From Phycisphaerae bacterium (GTDB lineage Bacteria > Planctomycetota > Phycisphaerae > Sedimentisphaerales > Anaerobacaceae): a stretch of DNA of 45,533 nucleotides. Position numbers and translations under genes: made by a program. Location: contig JAUWBI010000017.1 of assembly GCA_030601745.1 (NCBI GenBank), forward strand, positions 1 through 45,533. Direction: 5' to 3'. Under the pieces are notes generated by a model. It saw nothing but the letters and a program-made list of their open reading frames with translations. It searched no databases and was not told the DNA's origin. Below are positions 8,412 through 17,246 of the stretch, piece by piece (positions within the stretch are counted from its first letter, which is position 1; each line of letters begins with the position of its first letter).

Positions 8412-8980
8412 AAGCAACGGCAGTTGAAATAGAAGAGGGACCCCGTTTTGCAAAGAAACTGCAAAATGCGGACCCGGATAAAGTCGATGAGCTGCTCGTC
8501 ATTCTCGACAAAGACACTCAGCATATACAGCAGAGTTTGTCGCGATTGAACGAACTGCGCAGTCTGGTCATTGAGCGAGACGACGCAGCTTTGGGCAAAC
8601 TGCTCGAGAGCATCCAATCGGAATCAGACAGTTACAGAAGACAGGAATTGAAACGCCAGTCGATACGAAAAGAATTGGCGACTGCTTTGGACTGTAGCCT
8701 CGAGCAAATGACCCTGTCCAGACTCGAAGAGGTGCTGCCGGAAGAGAAAAAAGCTCAAGTAACCGAGAGGAAGGATAAATTGCGATTATTGGCTGAGGAG
8801 CTTAAGAAGGAATATTTGAGCACAACAATGCTTTTGTTAGATTGTGCCAGATTCAACAGCCTGCTCTTGAAGAGTATTTTCGACCTGGGGAAGACAGGGA
8901 TGGTTTACTACAATTCCAATGGGGCTGCCAAACGATCCGTCCTTGGCCGGAACGCAGCTTTTGTAAATTTGGAGTTTTGA
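8408..8980 (+). CDS. flgN: FlgN-family chaperone for FlgK/FlgL
   Basis: Export chaperone that would hold the hook-filament junction proteins FlgK and FlgL, whose genes follow directly. It is an all-helical, charged 190-residue protein with coiled-coil character (VDELLVILDKDTQHIQQSLS, RLNELRSLVIERDDAALGKL) and the FlgN-like helix VTERKDKLRLLAEELKKEYL. It overlaps flgJ by ATGA, so translation is probably coupled. Residues about 11-23 (GPRFAKKLQNADP) are encoded by an A-family palindrome at 8437-8475, inside the N-terminal region and in frame. Confidence 0.85.
   Translation: MKATAVEIEEGPRFAKKLQNADPDKVDELLVILDKDTQHIQQSLSRLNELRSLVIERDDAALGKLLESIQSESDSYRRQELKRQSIRKELATALDCSLEQMTLSRLEEVLPEEKKAQVTERKDKLRLLAEELKKEYLSTTMLLLDCARFNSLLLKSIFDLGKTGMVYYNSNGAAKRSVLGRNAAFVNLEF
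8437..8475. repeat. A-family palindromic element inside flgN
   Basis: GGGACCCCGTTTTGC (8437-8451) and GCAAAATGCGGACCC (8461-8475) are complementary at 12 of 15 positions around AAAGAAACT. It is translated in frame as GPRFAKKLQNADP near the N-terminus. Confidence 0.8.
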
Positions 8981-9013
8981 GGGGACCTGCAAAATACTGC
9001 AAAGGGGAACCCT
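8981..9013. repeat. A-family element between flgN and flgK
   Basis: It starts immediately after the flgN stop: GGGGACCTGCAAAATACTGC then AAAGGGGAACCCT. It is a degenerate copy with the GC-rich ends and TGCAAAAT core but a poor stem. Confidence 0.55.
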
Positions 9014-9043
9014 GAAGAACTGTGAGCTAAACGGAGTTAAGAA

Positions 9044-11038
9044 GTGGCGAATTACGACATAGCTATTAGCGGCCTTGAGGCGGCCCAGAGGGCCCTTGAC
9101 GTAATCGGCAATAATCTTGCCAATGCGGCTACTGAGGGCTACCACCGTCAGAGAATAGAGCTGACTCCTGCATACTCGTCCCAAACCGGCCTGGTTTTAT
9201 TGGGGGGAGGCGTCAACATCGCCGGCATTACCAGGATGATCGACAGCCTTTTGGAGCAGGAGATTCTCCGGGAGCAGTCGTTATTAGAGCATGTTTCGCA
9301 GGAATTTATCACAATGCGCACCGTCGAAAACGCATTCGGAGAGCTTTCAATCGGCAACAGCTTGAGCGCAACAATAGACGAGTTTTTCAATGCGCTGCAA
9401 GACCTTAGCGCTCATCCCGGACAAGCCATCTGGCAAGATCAGGCTGTAACCACTGCAGAGGCGATGGCCGGTCGATTTAGAACATTGGGAGAATTTCTGA
9501 GCACGTTGGAAGACCAGATTAGATTAGAAGCCGAAAATACCATCGAGCAGATTAATGCACTGATAACTCAGATTGCCGAACTCAACGACAAAATAGAAAG
9601 TATGGAAATAGGTGGTGCACAGGCCAACAACTTGCGCGACAAAAGGGACCAGTACATAACGGAGCTGTCCGGATTTATTGGCGTTGAGACTCTGAGCAGA
9701 GAGTATGGTGTGGTTGATGTTACCGCCGCTGGAATACCCGTTGTGATAGGCGCCTCTGCTATTGAACTGGAGGTGGGTTTGGACGAAAACAATAAGCTGG
9801 GCGTTACCGTTGCCGGCGCGTATAGTTACAACACAAACGTACAGGGTGGACGGCTCGGCGGATTATTGTCGTTAAAAAACGAGCTTGTCTTCGATGTTCA
9901 CGATGACCTGGACGATTTAGCAAGCGCAATAGTACAACAGATAAATCAATACCATGTCCAGGGAGTCGGCTCGAGCGGCTCATTTACGGGGCTGACCGGC
10001 TGGGTGATGGCGGATGAAGATTTTGCTGATTTCGACCCGCCTATTACCAGCGGTGAAATATATATCAGAGTCATAGATAAGACCGACGCGGAAACAACAA
10101 CAATAACACGACACAAAATCGTGATTCCTACAGACGCCAGTTCGTTAACCACGTTAGCTACGGCTATTGGAGCAATTGATATTGGTGGTGGGGTGACTCC
10201 TTTAACCGCATCGGTGGTCTCTTCGAAGCTGAGTATCTTAGCCGATGCGAACTATGAATTTGACTTTCTGCCCGGAGTTTTATCAGACCCGACCACAAGT
10301 AATCTTAATGGCGATGCGGGGTCCTCAATCCCGACGGTTACCATCTCAGGTATTTACACAGGCACGGCGACCCAGACTTATACGTGCACAGTTGTAGGTG
10401 ATGGCGAGGTGGGCAATGACGATGACCTGAAAATTGAGGTTAGGATCGATACTGACCTGATTAAAACGCTTGATGTTGGCAGTTATGCCGCAGGTGACCG
10501 CTTGGAAATAGGTGATGGGATTTACGTTTCGGTTGGGACCGGACAGCTCAATAACGGTGAAGTATTTACTATTGAGGCGTTGGCAAGCTCGGATACTTCG
10601 GGAGTGCTGGCAGCGGTCGGAATCAACACCTTTTTTTACGGCAGTGGTGCTTCGGATATAACGGTTTGTTCGGATATAGCTGCTGCGCCTGGTCGTGTAG
10701 CGACGGCACTGGGTGCGGATATGACGGACAATGCCAATGCCTTGCGGCTGGCAGGCTTGAGGGACCAGGCCGTGAGTAGTTTGGGCGCTATGACACCCGG
10801 AGAGTTTTATCACCGGATGATTACGGACATCGGTCAACAGCTCTCTGTTAAACAAATGCGCCGGGACAACATCGAGGTTATGGTCCAGAACCTTCTCAAT
10901 CAGCAAAGCGAAGTAAGCGGCGTCGACATTAACGATGAAGCTGCCCGACTATTGATTTTCGAACAGATGTTTCAGGCAATGGCCAAATATATGGCTACAA
11001 TTCAATCGACGGTAGCAGCTCTTATGGCAGCGATGTAA
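9044..11038 (+). CDS. flgK: FlgK, hook-filament junction protein 1
   Basis: First hook-filament junction protein, exported with FlgN. The opening DIAISGLEAAQRALDVIGNN followed by LANAATEGYHRQRIEL is the FlgK signature. The helical D0/D1 region includes TIEQINALITQIAELNDKIE and NNLRDKRDQYITELSGFIGV. The C-terminal helices contain SGVDINDEAARLLIFEQMFQ and AMAKYMATIQSTVAALM. Length 664 is normal to long, with a variable middle domain. The start is GTG 9044 with GGAG eight bases upstream; no ATG gives the intact N-terminal motif. Confidence 0.95.
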   Translation: MANYDIAISGLEAAQRALDVIGNNLANAATEGYHRQRIELTPAYSSQTGLVLLGGGVNIAGITRMIDSLLEQEILREQSLLEHVSQEFITMRTVENAFGELSIGNSLSATIDEFFNALQDLSAHPGQAIWQDQAVTTAEAMAGRFRTLGEFLSTLEDQIRLEAENTIEQINALITQIAELNDKIESMEIGGAQANNLRDKRDQYITELSGFIGVETLSREYGVVDVTAAGIPVVIGASAIELEVGLDENNKLGVTVAGAYSYNTNVQGGRLGGLLSLKNELVFDVHDDLDDLASAIVQQINQYHVQGVGSSGSFTGLTGWVMADEDFADFDPPITSGEIYIRVIDKTDAETTTITRHKIVIPTDASSLTTLATAIGAIDIGGGVTPLTASVVSSKLSILADANYEFDFLPGVLSDPTTSNLNGDAGSSIPTVTISGIYTGTATQTYTCTVVGDGEVGNDDDLKIEVRIDTDLIKTLDVGSYAAGDRLEIGDGIYVSVGTGQLNNGEVFTIEALASSDTSGVLAAVGINTFFYGSGASDITVCSDIAAAPGRVATALGADMTDNANALRLAGLRDQAVSSLGAMTPGEFYHRMITDIGQQLSVKQMRRDNIEVMVQNLLNQQSEVSGVDINDEAARLLIFEQMFQAMAKYMATIQSTVAALMAAM

Positions 11039-11066
11039 ACGTCCGAATTTATTCCAGGAAGTCTTA

Positions 11067-12239
11067 ATGGGAACACTGAGCAATATTTATAATAACGTCA
11101 GCTTTGCTTTGAGTTTGCATACCGAGGCAATGGCTCGCCTACAGGAGCAGGCAGCTACCGGCTCGCGGATAAATCGGGCTTCTGATGACCCGTCCGCCGC
11201 CTACCGGGTTTTAGGGCTTAACTCTCAGAAAAGGTCGCTGGAAAATTATATGGACAGTCTCCTGGAGGTCGTTAGCTTGCTGGATATTGCATCCACTGCT
11301 ATTGACTCGATGAAACACGCTCTCAGTAAGGTAACAGTACGTCTAACCGGCATCAGCGGCTCCAGTGCCGCAACCGGGATCGCAGGAGAAGTCAACAATT
11401 GGTTAGAGAGTATAGTTTCATCGGCCAATACCAATCATATGGACCAATATCTCTTTGGGGGAAGCAATACCGGCTCGGCACCCTATGCTGTAACACGCAC
11501 TGATGGAAAAATAACCAGTGTAACTTACCAGGGCAGTCTTGGGGATAGAGATATAGAGGTGGCTCCGGGAGTGGAATCATCGGCTTTCTATGTGGGCGAT
11601 AATATCTTCCGTTCTCATAATCGCAGTACCCCAATTTTTCCTGGCGATACTGGTGCCGCGGCCGGCACGGGGACATCGAATGTTACGGGTGATGTCTGGC
11701 TGACTGTAACCTACAACGACGTCAGCGGTAAATATGAACTCTCTATTGACGATGAAGTTGACCCCGTCGTTGTTGAGGGAGATATCACCAACTTGGCGGT
11801 AACGAATTTGGCCGGACAAGTCTTATATGTTAATGCTACAAATATAGACAGTACCGGCGTTGATTGGGTGCGCGTACCCGGAACTTATGATATATTCAAC
11901 ACCCTTATCAGCATCCGGGATAGATTGGAGACCGAGGGAGGTCTTACCAATGCTCAACTGGAAGAGCTGCGAAATAATGCGTTAAGTTCGTTGGCGGAGT
12001 TAGATAATCTTTTATTACAAAGCTCTGTTTCTATGGGGTCAAAGATTGGGTTTCTGGACGACCTCAAAGATAGTCTAAATAACATAAAGTACGACACTGA
12101 AGATGAAGCGACTCGTCTGCAGCAAGCCGACATTGCCCAAATTGCTATAGACCTTTCTCGCCGTCAAGTTCTGTACCAGATGTCGTTGGCCGTGGCTGCA
12201 AAACTTATGTCTCTGTCACTGCTGGATTACATCGTATAG
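11067..12239 (+). CDS. flgL: FlgL, hook-filament junction protein 2
   Basis: Second junction protein, flagellin-like at both ends. The N-terminal region SLHTEAMARLQEQAATGSRI followed by NRASDDPSAAYRVLGLN carries the typical SGxRINxxSDDPxAA block. The C-terminal helix reads TRLQQADIAQIAIDLSRRQV and YQMSLAVAAKLMSLSLLDYI. The middle (about residues 130-270) is a variable surface domain. Its 390 residues fit FlgL, and it follows flgK by 28 bases. AGGA precedes ATG 11067. It ends the basal hook/rod/junction operon; about 240 non-coding bases follow. Confidence 0.94.
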   Translation: MGTLSNIYNNVSFALSLHTEAMARLQEQAATGSRINRASDDPSAAYRVLGLNSQKRSLENYMDSLLEVVSLLDIASTAIDSMKHALSKVTVRLTGISGSSAATGIAGEVNNWLESIVSSANTNHMDQYLFGGSNTGSAPYAVTRTDGKITSVTYQGSLGDRDIEVAPGVESSAFYVGDNIFRSHNRSTPIFPGDTGAAAGTGTSNVTGDVWLTVTYNDVSGKYELSIDDEVDPVVVEGDITNLAVTNLAGQVLYVNATNIDSTGVDWVRVPGTYDIFNTLISIRDRLETEGGLTNAQLEELRNNALSSLAELDNLLLQSSVSMGSKIGFLDDLKDSLNNIKYDTEDEATRLQQADIAQIAIDLSRRQVLYQMSLAVAAKLMSLSLLDYIV

Positions 12240-12481
12240 TAAAAATAGCGGATAGATGACAGCGGATAGCGTATGGGAAAAACTAAACGCTATACGCTAA
12301 ACAGCATCGTAAGGATGACTGTTTGGACAGCATAGATGTTTGATATTTATACGAATTTTGAGCTTGGGGCTGTGAAATCGCAAATAAATGCCCGTCTCGG
12401 CTGACGGCACGGAATTTGCACTAAATTTTACAAAGTTGCGACTATCAGATGGTTAGTCTCTAAAAATTAGGGGTGAAGCAA
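12240..12481 (+). other. Intergenic leader before the glycosylation island
   Basis: This 242-base gap holds a small inverted repeat (GATAGCGTATGGG with CGCTATACGCTA, 12265-12300), the direct repeat AGCGGATAG, and the sigma-54-like promoter annotated separately at 12405-12420. I see no coding region in it. Confidence 0.6.
12405..12420 (+). promoter_or_regulatory. Sigma-54 (-24/-12) promoter candidate
   Basis: CGGCACGGAATTTGCA matches TGGCACG-N4-TTGCW at 11 of 12 positions, with exactly 10 bases between the invariant GG and GC. Initiation would fall near 12431, about 50 bases before the next gene. It suggests that the glycosylation genes are started by RpoN with an enhancer-binding activator, as is known for flagellar genes in several phyla. 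No activator site was recognised. Confidence 0.6.
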
Positions 12482-13981
12482 ATGACAATGGATATAAATT
12501 CGGACTATTATCAGAGAGGTTTGGAATTAGCTGAAGCCGGCAAGTATCAGGAGGCTCTTGCCTCTATTCAAGAACATCTTCGCACGGCACCGGACAATGC
12601 ACAGGCCTTGAACGACACAGGGGCGATTCTCTATTGCCTGGGCCGCTCGGCTGAAGCCATCGAGCATTTTACCAAAGCGAAGGGCCTGCAGGGCGATAGT
12701 GCTGAGATAGTTTGGAATCTGGTAGAAGCATATCTTGCCACCGGCAAAGCAAACGAAGCAATGCAGCTTTTTGACGATATGGAGCGGATGGGCATATTAA
12801 ATGCAGACATACTTAACAGGGCCGCCAATGTATTTCTCGACCAGGGCAATAAAGCCGACGCCATCGAAACGCTGCTTCGCTCACTACAGGTCTCACCCAA
12901 CCAGGAAATTCTTAACAGGATGATCGAAGTGGTCCAGACCAAAAGACCTAAGATCGCTTTCTTTTGCGGCTTAAAAGACGATACAAAGTTCCTGACAGAT
13001 ATTTACGAATACACCAGATACCGATATCTGGTGCAATTGCCCGAATTCAAAGATATTGACCAGATGTATGAAGTGATGAAAACCAGTGACATATCATGGT
13101 TTGAATGGTGCACCAACATGGTCGTAGAAGCTTCAAAACTGCCGAAGGTTTGCAAGAATATTGTTAGGCTTCACCGTTTTGAAGCCTACTGTGACTGGCC
13201 GACCCAGGTCCAATGGGAGAATATCGATGTACTCATCACCGTAGGAAACTCGTTTGTCAAAGACGCTCTGCTTGAACAAGTGCCTGATATCGAAAATCGT
13301 ACGCGGCTTGTTACGATTCCGAACGGTGTCAACCTTGATAAGCTTAAGTTCATTGACAGGCCTCGTGGCAAGAATTTGGCCTGTGTGGGCTATCTGAATA
13401 TGAGAAAGAACCCTATGTTCCTTCTGCAGTGTATGCAAAAGCTGCACTACATTGACCCGGAATATAAGCTGTTCTTTGCAGGAGTTTTTCAAGACCCTAT
13501 GCTCGAACAGTATGTCAGGCATATAGTACAGGAACTTAAGCTCACAGACGTGGTGTTTTTTGACGGCTGGCAGGAAAATGTAAATTCCTGGCTCCAGGAC
13601 AAACACTATATTGTCTCCTGTAGCATCGGAGAAAGCCAGGGTATGGGATTGTTGGAAGGTATGGCCTGTGGATTGAAACCCGTTATCCATAATTTCCCGG
13701 GCGCAAACCAAATATTCCCATCAGAGTTTCTGTTTGATATCTCCGAAGAATTTTGCGAGCAGATTCGCTCCGTGTCATACGAACCGCGAAGGTATCGCGA
13801 ATTTGTTAAGGAAAACTACCCGCTGAAAAATCAGTTGAGCAAAATCAACGACATTTTCACCCAACTTGAAGCCAAAATAGATTCGCAACAAAATAGGAAC
13901 CCTGCAGATGTCGGATTATCCACAGAATCACCCGTTTCGGTGTTCAGGAATAGTATATTTGAGAACGATAAGATTGTGTAA
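12482..13981 (+). CDS. TPR repeat protein with GT4-type glycosyltransferase domain
   Basis: Probable cytoplasmic glycosyltransferase, likely acting on flagellin or another surface protein. The N-terminal 145 residues are TPR repeats (YYQRGLELAEAGKYQEALAS, ALNDTGAILYCLGRSAEAIE). A GT-B-like part follows: VTIPNGVNLDKLKFIDRPRG, the C-terminal Rossmann region LACVGYLNMRKNPMFLLQCM, and an E-x7-E type donor-binding motif in SIGESQGMGLLEGMACGLKP. Start ATG 12482 is chosen because AGGGG lies 8 bases upstream; an in-frame GTG at 12473 sits inside that ribosome site. First gene after the sigma-54-like promoter. Donor and acceptor are unknown. Confidence 0.8.
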   Translation: MTMDINSDYYQRGLELAEAGKYQEALASIQEHLRTAPDNAQALNDTGAILYCLGRSAEAIEHFTKAKGLQGDSAEIVWNLVEAYLATGKANEAMQLFDDMERMGILNADILNRAANVFLDQGNKADAIETLLRSLQVSPNQEILNRMIEVVQTKRPKIAFFCGLKDDTKFLTDIYEYTRYRYLVQLPEFKDIDQMYEVMKTSDISWFEWCTNMVVEASKLPKVCKNIVRLHRFEAYCDWPTQVQWENIDVLITVGNSFVKDALLEQVPDIENRTRLVTIPNGVNLDKLKFIDRPRGKNLACVGYLNMRKNPMFLLQCMQKLHYIDPEYKLFFAGVFQDPMLEQYVRHIVQELKLTDVVFFDGWQENVNSWLQDKHYIVSCSIGESQGMGLLEGMACGLKPVIHNFPGANQIFPSEFLFDISEEFCEQIRSVSYEPRRYREFVKENYPLKNQLSKINDIFTQLEAKIDSQQNRNPADVGLSTESPVSVFRNSIFENDKIV

Positions 13982-13988
13982 TTTTTTA

Positions 13989-14025
13989 GGGCCCCCATTT
14001 TGCAACAAGTGGCAAAATGGGAACC
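13989..14025. repeat. A-family palindromic element, intergenic
   Basis: GGGCCCCCATTTTGC, loop AACAAGTG, GCAAAATGGGAACC. A clear stem with the family loop pattern AAxAAGT, located between the GT4 gene and the first GT2 gene. Confidence 0.8.
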
Positions 14026-14058
14026 TTTAGCTAACAAGGAAATTTAGACAGTCTCGGA

Positions 14059-15663
14059 ATGTTGGAAAACCAAGAGACAAAAGTTGGGCCGGTGGTCAGT
14101 GTGCTCATCCCGACTTTTAATCGGCCTCGATATCTGTCTGAAGCTCTGGCCAGTGCTGTGCGCCAGAGCTACAGAAATCTCCAGATTATTGTAGTCAATG
14201 ACGGTGGCGAAGACGTAAGCAGTATAGTTAATTCATTTAGCGACTCGCGGATAATGTTTATCAACAGAAACGAAAATCGCGGCAAGGCCTTTTCGCTCAA
14301 CGAGGCATTAGACCGAGCTGAAGGCAAATACATTGCCTACCTTGACGATGATGATTTATATTATCCCAATCATATCGAAACCTTGGTCGATGTTCTGGAA
14401 AATAAAACCGATTGTCAGGTTGCGTACAGTGACTTGTACAAAGTGTATTACAAGATTATGTCGGACGGCAGCCGGCAGGTTTTAAGTAAAGTTGTTAAAG
14501 TCAGCCGGGATTTCGACCGCTTTTTTATGCTGTACTTCAATCACGTCCTGCACGTAAGTCTGATGCACCGCAGAGACTTGCTTGAAAAGACCGGGCTTTA
14601 TAATGAGGAGCTCAACGTTCTAATTGACTGGGATATGACCCGGCGGCTGGCTTTCTTCTCGGATTTTCAGCACGTCTATGAAATCACCGGCGAATTCGAT
14701 GGTTCTGTTGCCGGGTCTGACAGGATATCAATTCAGCGACGCAAAGATAACAGCGAGTACAGCAGAAATGTCCTGACGATACGGACCACAAGACCCGCCA
14801 AGCCCTGGACGAAGATTAAGGATATGTCCATCATTTTTATTGCAGACCGACTGAACCGACAGACAGGAAAAACCCTTGGTTCCATCTGGCGGCATACTTT
14901 CTATCCCTACGAGATTTATCTACCCCTGCCGCAAGCTGATCTTGACAGGCTAAACACTGATATGCCCAACTTGATACGGGTGCCCGTCAATCCATTGGCA
15001 TCCGAGACTGAGCGGATAGATGCAGTTCTGGCCAGATGCGACGGCGAGTATATTGCCATAGTGCCAGGCGGCTTTGCCATAAAGGAAATGTGGGTAGAAA
15101 ACTCGCTCTACGCTCTGATTAATCCCGCACCTATTAGGCGTGAGCCTATGCTCAATAGGTGCGGGATTAGCGGCGAGGGATTTGAATTGGAAGGTTCAAT
15201 GGATACGCTCTGGGCAGCGGTGCTCAGAAAAAGTGACTTGCAGCATGCTCGCAGAAGTTTTCCAGATTTGCCGGTGCGGCAATCTCTAAAGGCCGCCGGC
15301 ATTGTGCTAAGACCGCCAGGTTTTGAAGAGCTCCCTTTCCAGTTTGATAATTTACTTGGAGAAGCACAGTTAGCAGGGAAAAACGGAAACTGGGCACAAG
15401 CGGCCCAGATGTTTGAATATATCGCCGACAACCACCAGAACCAGTTGTCGATGAGGACACAGGCTGCAAAGGCTTTTTTCAAGGCCGGCAGCCACGCCAG
15501 GGCAGCCAAGCTCAGTTGCGAAGTCAATCAGCAAAGGCCGACGGTGGATACGCTTTTGTTAGAGGCGAAGGTTAAGCGCGAAAAAAAAAATTTTGACTCA
15601 GCGATTGAATTACTCAAAAGAGCAGAACAGATACTTGAAGGAAGAGAATTGCTGTGGACATAA
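14059..15663 (+). CDS. GT2 glycosyltransferase with C-terminal TPR region, tandem copy 1
   Basis: Family 2 glycosyltransferase with an N-terminal GT-A domain: VSVLIPTFNRPRYLSEALAS, the nucleotide-binding IIVVNDGGED, and the metal/donor motif YLDDDDLYY at about residues 94-102. A second region (DMSIIFIADRLNRQTGKTLG onward) resembles a degenerate second transferase module, and the C-terminus has TPR-like helices (NWAQAAQMFEYIADN). It is a close paralogue of the next gene. Relative to that copy it carries a palindromic insertion at 15124-15165, translated as PAPIRREPMLNRCGI, net 12 extra codons. Near the 3' end there is an A10 run followed by TTTT (15581-15594), a slippage-prone tract. It overlaps the next gene by 10 bases. 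The ATG has only a weak ribosome site. Role in flagellar glycosylation is inferred from position. Confidence 0.82.
   Translation: MLENQETKVGPVVSVLIPTFNRPRYLSEALASAVRQSYRNLQIIVVNDGGEDVSSIVNSFSDSRIMFINRNENRGKAFSLNEALDRAEGKYIAYLDDDDLYYPNHIETLVDVLENKTDCQVAYSDLYKVYYKIMSDGSRQVLSKVVKVSRDFDRFFMLYFNHVLHVSLMHRRDLLEKTGLYNEELNVLIDWDMTRRLAFFSDFQHVYEITGEFDGSVAGSDRISIQRRKDNSEYSRNVLTIRTTRPAKPWTKIKDMSIIFIADRLNRQTGKTLGSIWRHTFYPYEIYLPLPQADLDRLNTDMPNLIRVPVNPLASETERIDAVLARCDGEYIAIVPGGFAIKEMWVENSLYALINPAPIRREPMLNRCGISGEGFELEGSMDTLWAAVLRKSDLQHARRSFPDLPVRQSLKAAGIVLRPPGFEELPFQFDNLLGEAQLAGKNGNWAQAAQMFEYIADNHQNQLSMRTQAAKAFFKAGSHARAAKLSCEVNQQRPTVDTLLLEAKVKREKKNFDSAIELLKRAEQILEGRELLWT
15124..15165. repeat. B-type palindromic element inserted in GT2 copy 1
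   Basis: CCCGCACCTATT (15124-15135) pairs perfectly with AATAGGTGCGGG (15154-15165), with an inner GAGC/GCTC stem around CTAT. It is absent from the paralogous gene at the matching site (16740-16763). It shares the TTAGGCGTGAGC segment with the hairpin at 2082-2123. Confidence 0.85.
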
Positions 15664-17246
15664 CACAGGATGGTTTTAGAGTGGCCAGGGATAACGAAAG
15701 TAAAGATGGGCCGATTGTCAGCGTGCTGATACCGACGTACAACAGGCGCAGGTATTTGCCTGTGGCGCTGTCCAGTGTTGTCCATCAGGATTACAGCAAT
15801 CTCGAGATTTTCGTAATTAGAGACGGGGGGGAGGATGTCTGCGATATTGTCAATTCATTCAACGACCCGAGAATCATCTTCATAGACAGGAAGGAAAATC
15901 GCGGCAAGGCCTTTTCACTCAACGAGGCATTAGCCCGGGCTGAAGGCAAATACGTTGCCTACCTTGACGATGATGATTTATATTATCCGAATCATATCGA
16001 AACGTTGGTCGGTGTTCTGGAAAATAAAACCGATTGCCAGGTTGCATACAGCGACTTGTACAAAGTGTATTGTAAGGTTATGCCGGAGGGTAGACGTAAG
16101 GTTTTAAGCAAAGTCGTTGAAGTCAGTCGGGACTTTGACCGGTTTTTTGTGCTCTATTTCAATCTTGCTGTGCACTCAAGTCTAATACACCGCAGGGATT
16201 TGCTTGAGAAAACAGGGCCTTATAATGAGGAACTCAATATTCTAATCGATTGGGATATGACCCGTCGGCTGGTTTTCTTCTCGGATTTTCAGCACGTTTA
16301 TGAAATCACGGGTGAACACTACAGCTCTGTTGGCGAATCCGACAGGATATCGATTCAGCGACGCAAAGATAACAGCGAGTACAGCAGAAATGTCCTGACG
16401 ATACGGACCACAAGACCCGCCAAGCCCTGGGCGAAGATTAAGGATATGTCCATCATCTTTGCTACAGACCAGTTGAACCGACAGACAGGAAAAACCCTTG
16501 GTTCCATCTGGCGGCATACGTTCTATCCCTACGAGATTTATCTGCCCCTGCCGCAAGCTGATTTCAGGCTAAACACTGATATGCCCAACATAATTCCGGT
16601 GCCCGTCAATCCATTGGCATCCGAGGCTGAACGGATAGACGCATCTCTGGCCGGATGCGACGGCGAGTATATTGCCATAGTACCGGGCGGCTTTGCCATA
16701 GAGGAAATGTGGGTAGAGAACTCGCTTTATGCTCTGATTAATAGTTCAGTTAGCCGGGAGGGATTTGAATTGGAAGGTTCAACAGATGAGCTCTGGGCAG
16801 CGGTGGTCAGAAAAAGTGACCTGCAGTACGCTCGCAGGAGTTTTCCGAACTTACCGGTGCGGCAATCTCTAAAGGCCGCCGGAATTGTGCTAAGACGACC
16901 AGGTTCTGAAGAGCTGCCTTTCCAGTTTGATAATTTACTTCAACAAGCCCGGTTGGCAGAGGAAAACGGAAACTGGGCACAAGCGACCGAGATGTTTGAA
17001 TATATAGCCGACCACCATCAGAACCAATTGTCGATGAGGACGCAGGCTGCAAAGGCCTTTTTCAAAGCCGGTGACCACGCCAGGGCAGCCGAGCTCAGTT
17101 GCGAAGTCAATCAGCAAAGGCCGACGGTGGACACACTTTTGTTAGAGGCGAAAGTTGAGCGCGAAAAAAAAATTTTTGTCTCAGCGATTGAATTACTCGA
17201 AAGAGCAGAACAAATACTTGAAGGAAAAGAATTGCTATGGACGTAA
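15654..17246 (+). CDS. GT2 glycosyltransferase with C-terminal TPR region, tandem copy 2
   Basis: Paralogue of the preceding gene with the same layout: GT2 domain (VSVLIPTYNRRRYLPVALSS, IRDGGED, YLDDDDLYYPNHIETLV), a second transferase-like segment, then TPR helices. Several blocks are nearly identical between copies (for example RRKDNSEYSRNVLTIRTTRP), while the first 60 residues differ more. That pattern suggests duplication with later divergence or gene conversion. It lacks the palindromic insert of copy 1 and is 530 residues. Start is GTG 15654 inside the end of copy 1; GGAAG lies upstream. An A9-T5 run sits at 17164-17177. It overlaps the following gene by 10 bases, exactly as copy 1 overlaps it, so the junction was duplicated too. 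Confidence 0.82.
   Translation: MDITQDGFRVARDNESKDGPIVSVLIPTYNRRRYLPVALSSVVHQDYSNLEIFVIRDGGEDVCDIVNSFNDPRIIFIDRKENRGKAFSLNEALARAEGKYVAYLDDDDLYYPNHIETLVGVLENKTDCQVAYSDLYKVYCKVMPEGRRKVLSKVVEVSRDFDRFFVLYFNLAVHSSLIHRRDLLEKTGPYNEELNILIDWDMTRRLVFFSDFQHVYEITGEHYSSVGESDRISIQRRKDNSEYSRNVLTIRTTRPAKPWAKIKDMSIIFATDQLNRQTGKTLGSIWRHTFYPYEIYLPLPQADFRLNTDMPNIIPVPVNPLASEAERIDASLAGCDGEYIAIVPGGFAIEEMWVENSLYALINSSVSREGFELEGSTDELWAAVVRKSDLQYARRSFPNLPVRQSLKAAGIVLRRPGSEELPFQFDNLLQQARLAEENGNWAQATEMFEYIADHHQNQLSMRTQAAKAFFKAGDHARAAELSCEVNQQRPTVDTLLLEAKVEREKKIFVSAIELLERAEQILEGKELLWT

Noticed and set aside
15581..15677. Frameshift fusion of GT2 copy 1 to copy 2 at the A run
   Set aside because: Both alternative frames meet a stop before any useful fusion: TGA at 15594 and TAG at 15677.
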